Both the position numbers and the translations under genes were made by a program. Under the pieces are notes generated by a model. That model saw nothing but the letters and a program-made list of their open reading frames with translations. It was not told where the DNA came from and did no database searches. DNA of 5,816 bases from Candidatus Zhuqueibacterota bacterium 4484_219 (GTDB taxonomy: Bacteria; Zhuqueibacterota; JdFR-76; 4484-219), in the NCBI GenBank assembly GCA_002085035.1, contig MZGM01000140.1, positions 492-6,307 of the forward strand. Reading direction: 5' to 3'. Of this stretch, positions 1 to 5,709 are shown piece after piece (position 1 is the stretch's first letter; the number at the start of each line of letters is the position of its first letter).

Positions 1-844
1 GATATGGATGTCTGAAATTCTGGAGGGAGCATCGCGAAAAAGCCCATTCTGCCTTCATACCACGTCGAGGGTATTCCCACAGATCCCGACTGTCGTATTT
101 AAAATGCAACTGCAGTCGAAGCAAATGATCACGTGCAGTTCCGGAAAGCATTATATCGGGGTAATTGGTGTAGAGAACATCATACTCAAGCCTCAAATCG
201 CTAAACGTGTAAAACCCCCAGCGTTTACCAAGAACCAGTGAAAACCCTCGATGTCTTTCCTCCAAATCAGGAAATTCTAAAGTTTTGCTGTCAACCCGCT
301 TTGAAAAAAAAGTGATTTCAGAATAAAATCTATGTTTTCCTCCGAACCAACGATTGACGTACTGTAAGGAGTAACCGGGATTAAACCCCCACCAACCGGA
401 AAACGCCAACAGTTCAGCTCGGCCACGAAAATTGTAATGAAACACCCCCATACCATACGATAATTTTTTGAAATCATGTTCATTCCAAAATAAAATCGGT
501 ATTGGAAAAACGTACCAGCGCTCGGTTAAATTAATAAGAAGTGTCTGTTGATCTAAATAAAATGTTACTCGATTGAAAAGGTTTAGATTTTCGATTCGTT
601 TCTTGGCTTTCTCCAAATCTTGCCGAGCTACTGTATCGCCAGGCACAAAACCTAACTCCCGCAAGATGATGTACGATTTGGTGTGGCGATTACCTTGCAG
701 CTCAATTCCGTTGATCACAAAAGTAGTGTCAAGTTTGGATCCTGTGGCATTACTTACCCGCATTTTACTGGAGACATCATGGGCTCCAAATAGAAAAACT
801 GCTAATACGTAGTATGGGAATAACTTTGGGATTATCGAATACAA
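1..844 (-). CDS. Omp85/BamA-type outer-membrane protein with one POTRA domain (3' end beyond the window)
   Basis: The frame is open for 281 codons from a TTG at 844-842 to the left edge with no stop. TTG is chosen because AAAAGGAG (860-853) lies 8 nt upstream and the first ~25 residues form a hydrophobic export signal (core YYVLAVFLFGA); the first in-frame ATG (codon 28) would discard it. Residues ~41-110 read as one POTRA domain: FVINGIELQGNRHTK, then ILRELGFVPGDTV, then LEKAKKRIENLNLFNRV. Aromatic-rich amphipathic strands of a beta-barrel follow, with the Omp85 barrel element DSRDLWEYPRRGM at 251-263. Family members insert or transport proteins or other polymers at the outer membrane, with POTRA domains in the periplasm. 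One POTRA is fewer than BamA (five) or TamA (three), so it is probably an accessory family member rather than BamA itself. It starts 22 nt after the stop of the upstream barrel gene, suggesting one transcript. The barrel's C-terminal half, including the L6 RGF/RGY motif, is not visible. Confidence 0.88.
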   Translation of the reverse strand, partial: MYSIIPKLFPYYVLAVFLFGAHDVSSKMRVSNATGSKLDTTFVINGIELQGNRHTKSYIILRELGFVPGDTVARQDLEKAKKRIENLNLFNRVTFYLDQQTLLINLTERWYVFPIPILFWNEHDFKKLSYGMGVFHYNFRGRAELLAFSGWWGFNPGYSLQYVNRWFGGKHRFYSEITFFSKRVDSKTLEFPDLEERHRGFSLVLGKRWGFYTFSDLRLEYDVLYTNYPDIMLSGTARDHLLRLQLHFKYDSRDLWEYPRRGMKAEWAFSRCSLQNFRHPY

Positions 845-852
845 AATAGAAA

Positions 853-860
853 CTCCTTTT
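853..860 (-). promoter_or_regulatory. Strong ribosome binding site that fixes a TTG start
   Basis: On the minus strand AAAAGGAG sits 8 nt before the TTG at 844-842, inside the 22-nt gap after the preceding gene's stop. It is the main evidence for initiation at TTG, since no ATG or GTG lies at a suitable distance. Confidence 0.75.
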
Positions 861-866
861 TCGGTT

Positions 867-2057
867 TTACCAGCGTGGCAATACCCGCACAGTTATTGCC
901 CAGGTATCGCTCCGGCGGTCCAAGCGTTTGGCAAAATCAAAGCGTAAAAAGTCGCTGGAGACCGTAAGCGATACCCCTACATCGGTTTTCCAGTCGGGGT
1001 GATCTGCGACAGAAATTTCGCAAGGTACTGCATTAGCAGGAAACCAGGCGGAACCAACTTCGGCAAATAGAATAAGCCCCAAACTACTGTAAAGGGGAAT
1101 CCACTGGAGAGGCAACTTTTGTAGTAAATCACCGTTGAGATAATAATTGGCTGAAATCATAACCATTCGGCTACCATTAGCAAATTCCTTGTAGCGATAA
1201 CCTCGTAGAGTAGCAATCCCGCCTAAATCTATGAGATGTTGTTCACCGAACGGATTTTCGACTACTGCGGCACGCCCTAATAGCACCAACCGATGTTGTT
1301 GCAACACCCGCCTGAAATACTTCATGGTAATAAAAATACCACCATAATCGAAATCGCCATTTAAAAACTTTCCGCTTTTTTCTAAAGCTATCTCTCCGTA
1401 CCAGCCGCTCATAGGATAGATAGGATTATCAAGGAAATCGGCCACCAACTCGAGCCGAATTTTGTTCTCAGTACCTTTAGCCACCGGGGGATTGGAACGG
1501 AACTTTTTATGTCGGCCGAATAGACTCCACACATCATGCTTGGCAACTGTATCATATTCGACCGAACGATAGATGCCTCTAATTAGTAACCACTCTTTAA
1601 CCTGCTTGGAAAGGGAGATTTTCCAGCCTTGGAGGCGATAGTAGTCGAAAAAATCTTCTTTAAAAAGAAGAGCAGCGAACGTATTCTCCAAAGGGTGCAT
1701 TATCCAGGCCTCGTTACAACCAAGACGGTCAAAATACTCAGCAGTAATACACAGGGAGTGAATTTTTTTCTCCCAGCTCACGTTGTAGCGCCACTTCTTA
1801 CTACTGAATCCATAACCGGCATCAACTGAAAATTTCGCCCCCCGTAGAACCCGTGGTCGCCAGTGAACCCCCATACTTAAAAATAGTCCATCCACACGAT
1901 TATAGACTGTTGGCGAGTAGGGTTCAATTTGACGTTTCTCACTCTCAAAAAAATTAATTTCTCGTTCAATTTTGAATTGCTGAGTGTGCCCAACGCTGTA
2001 ACATACCAACATCATTATTATTACAAAACTCAAAAATAACCTTATGGGATTAAACAT
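867..2057 (-). CDS. Barrel-only D15/Omp85-like outer-membrane protein
   Basis: A 396-residue protein starting at ATG 2057, preceded by AAAGGAG (2069-2063) with a 5-nt spacer. A longer frame from GTG at 2111 has no good ribosome site and would put 18 polar residues ahead of the signal peptide. Residues 1-~24 (core LFLSFVIIMMLVCYSVG) are a Sec-type signal. No POTRA domain is recognisable. A YNRVDGL segment (52-58) opens the barrel; this motif is common at the start of barrel domains in FCB-group proteins, from memory. DNPIYPMSGW (210-219) is the Omp85 'D.P.YP..G' element, and DLGGIATLRGY (277-287) carries the L6 RGF/RGY motif diagnostic of Omp85/D15 barrels. The chain ends in a strand with C-terminal Trp (TVRVLPRW), as expected of an outer-membrane beta-signal. 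It precedes a POTRA-containing relative by 22 nt, so the two probably share an mRNA. The substrate is unknown; without POTRA it may act with its neighbour or serve as a structural porin-like barrel. Confidence 0.87.
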   Translation of the reverse strand: MFNPIRLFLSFVIIMMLVCYSVGHTQQFKIEREINFFESEKRQIEPYSPTVYNRVDGLFLSMGVHWRPRVLRGAKFSVDAGYGFSSKKWRYNVSWEKKIHSLCITAEYFDRLGCNEAWIMHPLENTFAALLFKEDFFDYYRLQGWKISLSKQVKEWLLIRGIYRSVEYDTVAKHDVWSLFGRHKKFRSNPPVAKGTENKIRLELVADFLDNPIYPMSGWYGEIALEKSGKFLNGDFDYGGIFITMKYFRRVLQQHRLVLLGRAAVVENPFGEQHLIDLGGIATLRGYRYKEFANGSRMVMISANYYLNGDLLQKLPLQWIPLYSSLGLILFAEVGSAWFPANAVPCEISVADHPDWKTDVGVSLTVSSDFLRFDFAKRLDRRSDTWAITVRVLPRW

Positions 2058-2062
2058 AGGTT

Positions 2063-2069
2063 CTCCTTT
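2063..2069 (-). promoter_or_regulatory. Ribosome binding site choosing the internal ATG start
   Basis: AAAGGAG on the minus strand, 5 nt before ATG 2057. It supports this start over the in-frame GTG at 2111, and the protein then begins directly with its signal peptide. Confidence 0.75.
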
Positions 2070-2118
2070 CCTCAACCAGTCCAACTTAGATGGTTTATTT
2101 GCTTTTTCCACTTTACCA

Positions 2119-2146
2119 AATATAGAAATTTATTTGTTAGAATCAA
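2119..2146 (-). promoter_or_regulatory. Candidate sigma70 promoter for the outer-membrane barrel genes
   Basis: On the minus strand TTGATT (2146-2141) is followed after 16 nt by TATATT (2124-2119). Transcription would start near 2112, leaving a leader of about 55 nt before ATG 2057. The match is good but the region is AT-rich, so a chance occurrence is possible. Confidence 0.4.
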
Positions 2147-2176
2147 GATGAATTTTTCTAGATCAGGTAATTGTCT

Positions 2177-2264
2177 ATCAATATCTCGTTCATCCAGTAG
2201 GTTCAAGTTTCAGAAATTTTTCTATTTATACCCCATAGCTTCAAGTATTGAAACGGATATTGAT
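2177..2264. repeat. 9-bp inverted repeat between the divergent promoters
   Basis: ATCAATATC (2177-2185) and GATATTGAT (2256-2264) are perfect inverted copies 70 nt apart, in the middle of the region separating the two divergent promoters. A shorter pair, GTTTCA and TGAAAC, lies between them. They could be paired sites for a regulator acting on both genes. With this base composition and spacing, chance is a real alternative. Confidence 0.3.
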
Positions 2265-2308
2265 AATAATGTAAAGAAAAATTGTTGCTTTATCAAGTGA
2301 AATAATAC

Positions 2309-2337
2309 TTGACTTTGACCAGAAAAAATGGTAAAAT
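2309..2337 (+). promoter_or_regulatory. Sigma70 promoter for the sugar kinase gene
   Basis: TTGACT (2309-2314) and TAAAAT (2332-2337) are separated by exactly 17 nt. Each hexamer differs from consensus at one position. The predicted start near 2344 gives a leader of about 43 nt before ATG 2387. A second -35-like TTGACC overlaps at 2315-2320 but would leave only an 11-nt spacer. Confidence 0.6.
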
Positions 2338-2386
2338 TGAATTTGATTACAGTAACAGACTTACTTAATAAGAAAAGGACAAAACT

Positions 2387-3412
2387 ATGAGTAAAAAAGT
2401 TGTCACATTTGGTGAAATAATGCTACGTTTGTCACCACCGGGGTACCAGCGTATCGTCCAGGCTCAACAATTTGATGTTAATTATGGAGGAGGCGAAGCT
2501 AATGTGGCTATTTCGCTTGCTAATTATGGTCTGGATTCCTACTATGTGACCCGTCTACCAAATCATGAAATTGGACAAGCCGCAGTTAATGCGCTACGTC
2601 GTTTTGGGGTAAAAACCGATTACATCCTCCGCGGTGGCGACCGAATTGGTATTTATTTCCTTGAGATCGGTGCTTCCCAACGTGCTTCTAAAGTAATCTA
2701 CGATCGCAGTAATTCCGCAATTGCACAAATTACACCCGAAATGATCGATTGGGAGACAGTATTTACCAATGCAGCGTGGTTTCATTTCACCGGCATTACC
2801 CCTGCGCTCAGCGATTCGGCTGCGCAAACATGCCTGAAGGCTGTAAAAGTAGCGAAAGAAAATAACCTCACTGTTAGCTGTGACCTCAACTATCGCAAAA
2901 AACTATGGTCACCGGACAAAGCCAATCGGGTAATGACGGAATTAATGGATTTTGTAGACATCGCCATCGGTAACGAAGAAGACGCCGAAAAAGTATTTGG
3001 CATTAAAGCCCCTGGTGTGGATGTGACCACCGGAGAATTAAACCCTGATGCTTACCAACCTGTAGCTGAAGAATTGGTTAACCGCTTCAAATTCCAGAAG
3101 GTAGCAATAACCCTAAGACAAAGCATTTCAGCATCAGATAACATCTGGTCTGGAGTATTTTATGATGGTAAACAATTTTACACAAGTCGTCGCTACAATA
3201 TCCACATAGTCGATCGAGTGGGTGGGGGTGATGCTTTCGCCGCCGGTTTGATCTACGCTCTGTTGGACAATCGCGACCCCCAAGAAGTACTGGATTTTGC
3301 CGTCGCTGCTTCCTGTCTTAAGCACACTCTCCCCGGTGACTTCAATCACGTATCGGTGCGAGAGATAGAGGTACTGCTATCCGGAAATGTCTCAGGACGG
3401 GTACAGCGATGA
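2387..3412 (+). CDS. kdgK: 2-dehydro-3-deoxygluconokinase (KDG kinase), PfkB/ribokinase family
   Basis: A 341-residue cytoplasmic sugar kinase, full length for this branch, expected to phosphorylate 2-keto-3-deoxygluconate with ATP to KDPG, the aldolase substrate of the Entner-Doudoroff and uronate-degradation routes. Family features in order: VVTFGEIMLRLSPPG (5-19), the substrate-side glycine segment YGGGEANVA (33-41), DLNYRKKLW (166-174), GNEEDAEKVFG (195-205), and PfkB signature 2, DRVGGGDAFAAGL (276-288), whose Asp282 is the catalytic base after the anion-hole glycines. LKHTLPGDFNH (311-321) closely resembles the 'KH..PGDFN' segment remembered from KDG kinases and favours that substrate over ribose or fructose. 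The ATG follows AAAAGGA (2373-2379) by 7 nt. A sigma70 promoter lies upstream and the gene diverges from the outer-membrane pair. No KDPG aldolase or uronate isomerase gene is in view, so substrate assignment rests on the protein alone. Confidence 0.87.
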   Translation: MSKKVVTFGEIMLRLSPPGYQRIVQAQQFDVNYGGGEANVAISLANYGLDSYYVTRLPNHEIGQAAVNALRRFGVKTDYILRGGDRIGIYFLEIGASQRASKVIYDRSNSAIAQITPEMIDWETVFTNAAWFHFTGITPALSDSAAQTCLKAVKVAKENNLTVSCDLNYRKKLWSPDKANRVMTELMDFVDIAIGNEEDAEKVFGIKAPGVDVTTGELNPDAYQPVAEELVNRFKFQKVAITLRQSISASDNIWSGVFYDGKQFYTSRRYNIHIVDRVGGGDAFAAGLIYALLDNRDPQEVLDFAVAASCLKHTLPGDFNHVSVREIEVLLSGNVSGRVQR

Positions 3413-3425
3413 GTAACTATTCAGT

Positions 3426-3464
3426 TTTTTTGACAGGATTTACACGGTCCATTCGGTCAAAAAA
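3426..3464. repeat. 9-bp inverted repeat downstream of kdgK
   Basis: TTTTTTGAC (3426-3434) and GTCAAAAAA (3456-3464) are perfect inverted copies around a 21-nt loop, within the 113-nt gap before the broken methyltransferase gene. The T run is 5' and the A run 3' on both strands, so this is not a normal intrinsic terminator. The loop includes TTGACAGGATTTACA-like sequence that resembles short dispersed repeats in some environmental genomes (weak memory-based impression). No function is assigned. Confidence 0.45.
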
Positions 3465-3525
3465 TAAAGCCTGAACAGTTAAATTCAAAATAAAAAACAA
3501 TGCTGCTCTGAGTAAAAAGAACTCG

Positions 3526-3977
3526 ATGCGAAAACTATCTTTTGAAGAAATTGTCAAAACCCGACCGGGGTTAGATGAAATTGAACGCCAGGGACGATTT
3601 CCTATTTTTGTAGCACACCACCACGTAATGAAATTTCTAAAACCGCCCTGGGAGCAGAACATAGTGTGCCATGGGAATACCAAAAATCTGCTGTTGAGGT
3701 AATTCAGCAACTAAAAAGTCAAAAGATACACATCGTTGCTCTTGAACACACAGATTGCAGCAGTCTGTACTATGAAACTCAATTCACCTTTCCACTTTGC
3801 CTGGTAATAGGCAACGAAGTGGAGGGAATTTCAGATGCCATAGTGACAATGGCAGACCAGGCTGTCCAAATCCCCATGTATGGTATCAAGCAATCGTTAA
3901 ATGTAGCGGTAGCCTACGGCATTGCTGTTTATGAAATTTTGCGACAATATCTGCAACAGCATAAGCCCAACAAATAG
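3526..3977 (+). pseudogene. Broken TrmH/SPOUT-family RNA 2'-O-ribose methyltransferase
   Basis: An intact member would transfer a methyl group from SAM to a ribose 2'-OH in tRNA or rRNA. Here the gene is in two frames. The head from ATG 3526 reads MRKLSFEEIVKTRPGLDEI, then GRFPIFV to about 3611; that frame then becomes unrelated sequence and stops at 3700-3702. The tail, in another frame, resumes by about 3612 with STPPRNEISKTALGAE, then VPWEYQKSAV, and runs to TAG 3977. It keeps SPOUT motif 2 (LVIGNEVEGIS, 3801-3833) and motif 3 (IPMYGIKQSLNVAVA, 3870-3914), which build the SAM-binding trefoil knot. Between FPIFV and TPPR, intact relatives carry about 30-35 residues including motif 1 ('LDNIRS..NVG.IFRT.D', from memory). 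That segment is absent, so roughly 100 nt (3n+1) appear deleted. The tail's GTG at 3666 could start a 103-residue fragment, but it would lack motif 1 and is unlikely to be active. A consensus-assembly error is the alternative. Confidence 0.83.
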
Positions 3978-3996
3978 AAATGGCTGATTTTATAAT
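3967..3996 (+). promoter_or_regulatory. Possible promoter for the dehydrogenase gene
   Basis: A perfect -10 hexamer TATAAT (3991-3996) lies 48 nt before ATG 4044. The best -35 is CCAACA (3967-3972), 18 nt upstream and matching consensus at only three positions. It overlaps the last codons of the broken methyltransferase. It could let the dehydrogenase be expressed independently of that damaged gene. Confidence 0.3.
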
Positions 3997-4043
3997 TCGA
4001 TTACTTGTAGCTCTGTTGCACCAGACCAAAAAGAAAGAAAAAA

Positions 4044-5051
4044 ATGGACACCACCAAAAAGATCAAAGTCGTACAATTGGGGTTGGGATCTATTGGTACA
4101 TCCTGTGCCAAGGTGGTATTGAACAAAAATGGATTTGAGCTAGTGGGAGCTGTTGATGTAGCCGAAGACAAGGTAGGGACAGACCTGGGTGATCTATTAG
4201 GACTAAACCGAAAATTGAATTTAGAAGTTTCTGCCGACGTCCAGAAAGTCCTGGCAGAAACGGAACCGGATGTAGTGCTTCATACCACACAATCATTCGT
4301 TGATGTAGTATTTCCACAACTGGAAACCATTATTGCTTCCGGAACAAATGTAGTATCTTCTACTGAAGAGTTACTCTTTCCTCAACTGAAATATCCGGAG
4401 CTAACCCGACAGTTGGACACATTAGCTAAAAAGTATGAAGTTACTGTGCTAGGAACTGGTGTTAACCCCGGCTTTGTGATGGATACTTTAGCTATTACCA
4501 TGACCAGCGTATGTACTAACGTCAGGAAGGTAACGGCTGAGCGCTACGTGGATGCTTCTAAACGCCAGTTATCACTACAGAAAAAGGTGGGAACTGGTTT
4601 AACGGTAGAAGAATTCCACAATTTGATCAATGCAGGAAAATTGGGACATATCGGCATGAAGGAATCTGTGGCATTGATCGCCTATGCTTTGCATTGGGAA
4701 TTGGACACCATTGAAGAAAGCATTGATCCGGTAGTGGCAGAAGAAGATTTTATAACTCCATATCTGAAAGTGAAAAAGGGGCAGGTGGCAGGAATTAAAA
4801 ACGTTGGACACGGATGGAAAGATGGTCAGGAGGTAATCGCCCTGGATTTGCGCATGTACGTTGGAGCTCAAAACCCACATGACGCCATTACTATTGAAGG
4901 TGATCCCCCTGTTCATTTAATCATTAAAGATGGTATCTTTGGCGATCTGGCCGCAGTGGCAATGTTGATCAATGTCGCCCCTATTGTTATTGCAGCGGAG
5001 CCGGGGCTGAAAACTATGGCAGATTTGCCCATCCCGCGAGCATTTTTATAG
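4044..5051 (+). CDS. NAD(P)-dependent dehydrogenase, 2,4-diaminopentanoate dehydrogenase-like (DapB-like N-terminal fold)
   Basis: A 335-residue cytoplasmic oxidoreductase, about full length for the family. The N-terminus is a Rossmann fold: KVVQLGLGSIGTSCAKVVL with the dinucleotide-binding GxGxxG at 13-18 and Asp38 ending the second strand (VGAVDVAEDKVG). EPDVVLHTTQSFVDVVFPQL (74-93) and GTNVVSSTEELLFP (100-113) match the dihydrodipicolinate-reductase-like layout. VLGTGVNPGFVMDTL (135-149), HIGMKESVALIAYALHWELD (202-221) and the C-terminal PGLKTMADLPIPRA (320-333) closely resemble remembered sequences of 2,4-diaminopentanoate dehydrogenase from clostridial ornithine fermentation. That enzyme oxidatively deaminates 2,4-diaminopentanoate to 2-amino-4-oxopentanoate. 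The thiolase-like and aminomutase partners (ortA/ortB, oraE/oraS) are absent here, so the true substrate may differ. The ribosome site is a poor purine run (AAAGAAAG). A MITE-like element begins 5 bp after the stop. Confidence 0.75.
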   Translation: MDTTKKIKVVQLGLGSIGTSCAKVVLNKNGFELVGAVDVAEDKVGTDLGDLLGLNRKLNLEVSADVQKVLAETEPDVVLHTTQSFVDVVFPQLETIIASGTNVVSSTEELLFPQLKYPELTRQLDTLAKKYEVTVLGTGVNPGFVMDTLAITMTSVCTNVRKVTAERYVDASKRQLSLQKKVGTGLTVEEFHNLINAGKLGHIGMKESVALIAYALHWELDTIEESIDPVVAEEDFITPYLKVKKGQVAGIKNVGHGWKDGQEVIALDLRMYVGAQNPHDAITIEGDPPVHLIIKDGIFGDLAAVAMLINVAPIVIAAEPGLKTMADLPIPRAFL

Positions 5052-5055
5052 TATT

Positions 5056-5401
5056 ATCCCAGATTCGGAAAAAAACCCCTCTAGAGATTTTTCTATCTCT
5101 TGTCCAGATTCTGCTGAAAAATGGCAATTTCACAGAAACCGTGCTCCATTCTACCAGATTGTAGGAGGCGTCTCCAGACGCCGATGGAATCGGGCGGGGG
5201 CACAAAATACGCAACATTTTTATAAATAGATAATTACCCCTTTGCGATCTTTGCAACTGGTTGGCGAACTTTGCGGTAAAAAATGCCTCTTGATACACCC
5301 CCGATATGTAATTTTTAAACTTATGGAGTCAAACCTAAACCTTATTTGACACAAGTGCAAAAGCTAAAAAAATCTTTAGCAGAATTTTCCGAATCTGGGA
5401 T
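5056..5401. mobile_element. MITE-like non-autonomous element, 346 bp, with 17-bp terminal inverted repeats
   Basis: The perfect 17-bp arms are ATCCCAGATTCGGAAAA (5056-5072) and its exact reverse complement (5385-5401). Each is flanked on the outside by the direct repeat TATT (5052-5055 and 5402-5405), as expected of a 4-bp target-site duplication. Looser subterminal inverted similarity continues inward: ATTCTGCT near 5108-5115 versus AGCAGAAT near 5379-5386, and AGATTTTT-type blocks near both ends. The interior has no credible gene: an open minus-strand frame over 5014-5298 lacks any recognisable domain and runs into the neighbouring gene. It does contain a GC-rich double hairpin at 5167-5193. 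Such elements are moved in trans by a transposase recognising the same ends. The transposase family is not identifiable from the window. Insertion lies one base past the dehydrogenase stop codon, so no gene is broken. Confidence 0.72.
5167..5193. repeat. Two abutting GC-rich hairpins inside the MITE-like element
   Basis: GGCGTCT (5167-5173) and AGACGCC (5176-5182) are perfect inverted arms separated by CC. CCGAT (5181-5185) and ATCGG (5189-5193) form a second hairpin around GGA, sharing two bases with the first, so the two are mutually exclusive at the overlap. The run continues GC-rich to about 5201, in contrast to its AT-rich surroundings. It resembles the cores of REP-type repeats or a folding core of the element. 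No U-tract follows, so a terminator is not favoured. Confidence 0.6.
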
Positions 5402-5431
5402 TATTTTCCATTTTGATATCTGATCTTTGAG

Positions 5432-5472
5432 GCCTGTCTAAAAACCACTAATTTCACCCTGGCCGGACAGGC
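5432..5472. repeat. 7-bp inverted repeat, possible left side of a degraded element
   Basis: GCCTGTC (5432-5438) and GACAGGC (5466-5472) are perfect inverted arms with a 27-nt loop. Within and beyond the loop, CTAAAAA (5438-5444), AAACCAC (5442-5448) and CACTAATT (5446-5453) each have inverted copies further right: TTTTTAG at 5549-5555, GTGGTTT at 5537-5543 and AATTAGTG at 5513-5520. The order suggests imperfect long inverted ends of a decayed second repeat unit spanning about 5432-5560, but each match is short. Confidence 0.35.
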
Positions 5473-5522
5473 GAATTACACTAAATTAAACACTCATAAT
5501 TGCAGTAAAAACAATTAGTGAA

Positions 5523-5540
5523 AATTTGTGGAATTTGTGG
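5523..5540 (+). repeat. Tandem 9-bp direct repeat (two copies)
   Basis: AATTTGTGG occurs twice back to back at 5523-5531 and 5532-5540, without mismatch. Two exact adjacent copies could be a small regulator site or slippage; there are too few copies for an iteron array. Confidence 0.45.
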
Positions 5541-5580
5541 TTTGAACCTTTTTAGAGTGCACTCATCTTTACATCTTTCA

Positions 5581-5605
5581 ATAGCTTGTGGCTTCGCCGC
5601 GCTAT
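5581..5605. repeat. Strong bulged hairpin upstream of the right-edge gene
   Basis: The outer arms ATAGC (5581-5585) and GCTAT (5601-5605) pair fully. The inner arms GTGGC (5588-5592) and GCCGC (5596-5600) pair with one G-T wobble around a TTC loop, and the only interruption is a two-base TT bulge. This makes a ten-pair stem in AT-rich surroundings. No T run follows on either strand, so it is not a classical terminator. A REP-like repeat is plausible. Confidence 0.55.
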
Positions 5606-5709
5606 GAATTTTCAGCAGATAGGTCAATCTCCAATCGCACAAAAAATATTAGAACCTTTTGCTAACTTCCTGCGTTTCATTTAATGAATATTATTTTGTA
5701 AGTATCAAA

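Noticed and set aside
8..241. Plus-strand open frame at the left edge
   Set aside because: It is antisense to the Omp85-type barrel, which has signal peptide, POTRA and barrel motifs. The plus-strand product is featureless.
3430..3435. Consensus -35 TTGACA upstream of the methyltransferase remnant
   Set aside because: No acceptable -10 hexamer lies 15-19 nt downstream.
3426..3464. Intrinsic terminator for kdgK
   Set aside because: The T run precedes the stem and the A run follows it on both strands, the reverse of a terminator, and the stem is mostly A-T.
3600..3630. Programmed ribosomal frameshift joining the two halves of the methyltransferase
   Set aside because: A frameshift would restore the frame but not the missing motif-1 segment, and no slippery heptamer with a downstream structure is evident.
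3526..3702. A stand-alone 58-residue protein from ATG 3526
   Set aside because: Only its first ~29 residues match the TrmH-family N-terminus. The rest is an out-of-frame reading of the family's TPPRNEISKTALGAE segment, so it is a product of the deletion rather than a real small gene.
3417..3710. Open minus-strand frame of 97 codons under the methyltransferase remnant
   Set aside because: It lies antisense to a stretch whose plus-strand frames clearly encode TrmH-family sequence; it has no recognisable domain.
4599..4916. Minus-strand open frame inside the dehydrogenase gene
   Set aside because: It is antisense to a strongly supported coding region, with no domain or independent start signal.
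5083..5100. Hairpin AGAGAT/ATCTCT after the dehydrogenase as a terminator
   Set aside because: The six-bp A/T-rich stem is not followed by a T run. It lies inside the MITE-like element and is probably incidental.
5014..5298. Minus-strand open frame across the dehydrogenase end and the MITE-like element
   Set aside because: It spans a repeat boundary and a coding 3' end, has no ribosome site or domain, and reads through the hairpin core.
5523..5578. CRISPR or iteron array from the tandem AATTTGTGG and CATCTTT pairs
   Set aside because: There are only two copies of each, with no regular spacer pattern and no cas or replication gene in view.
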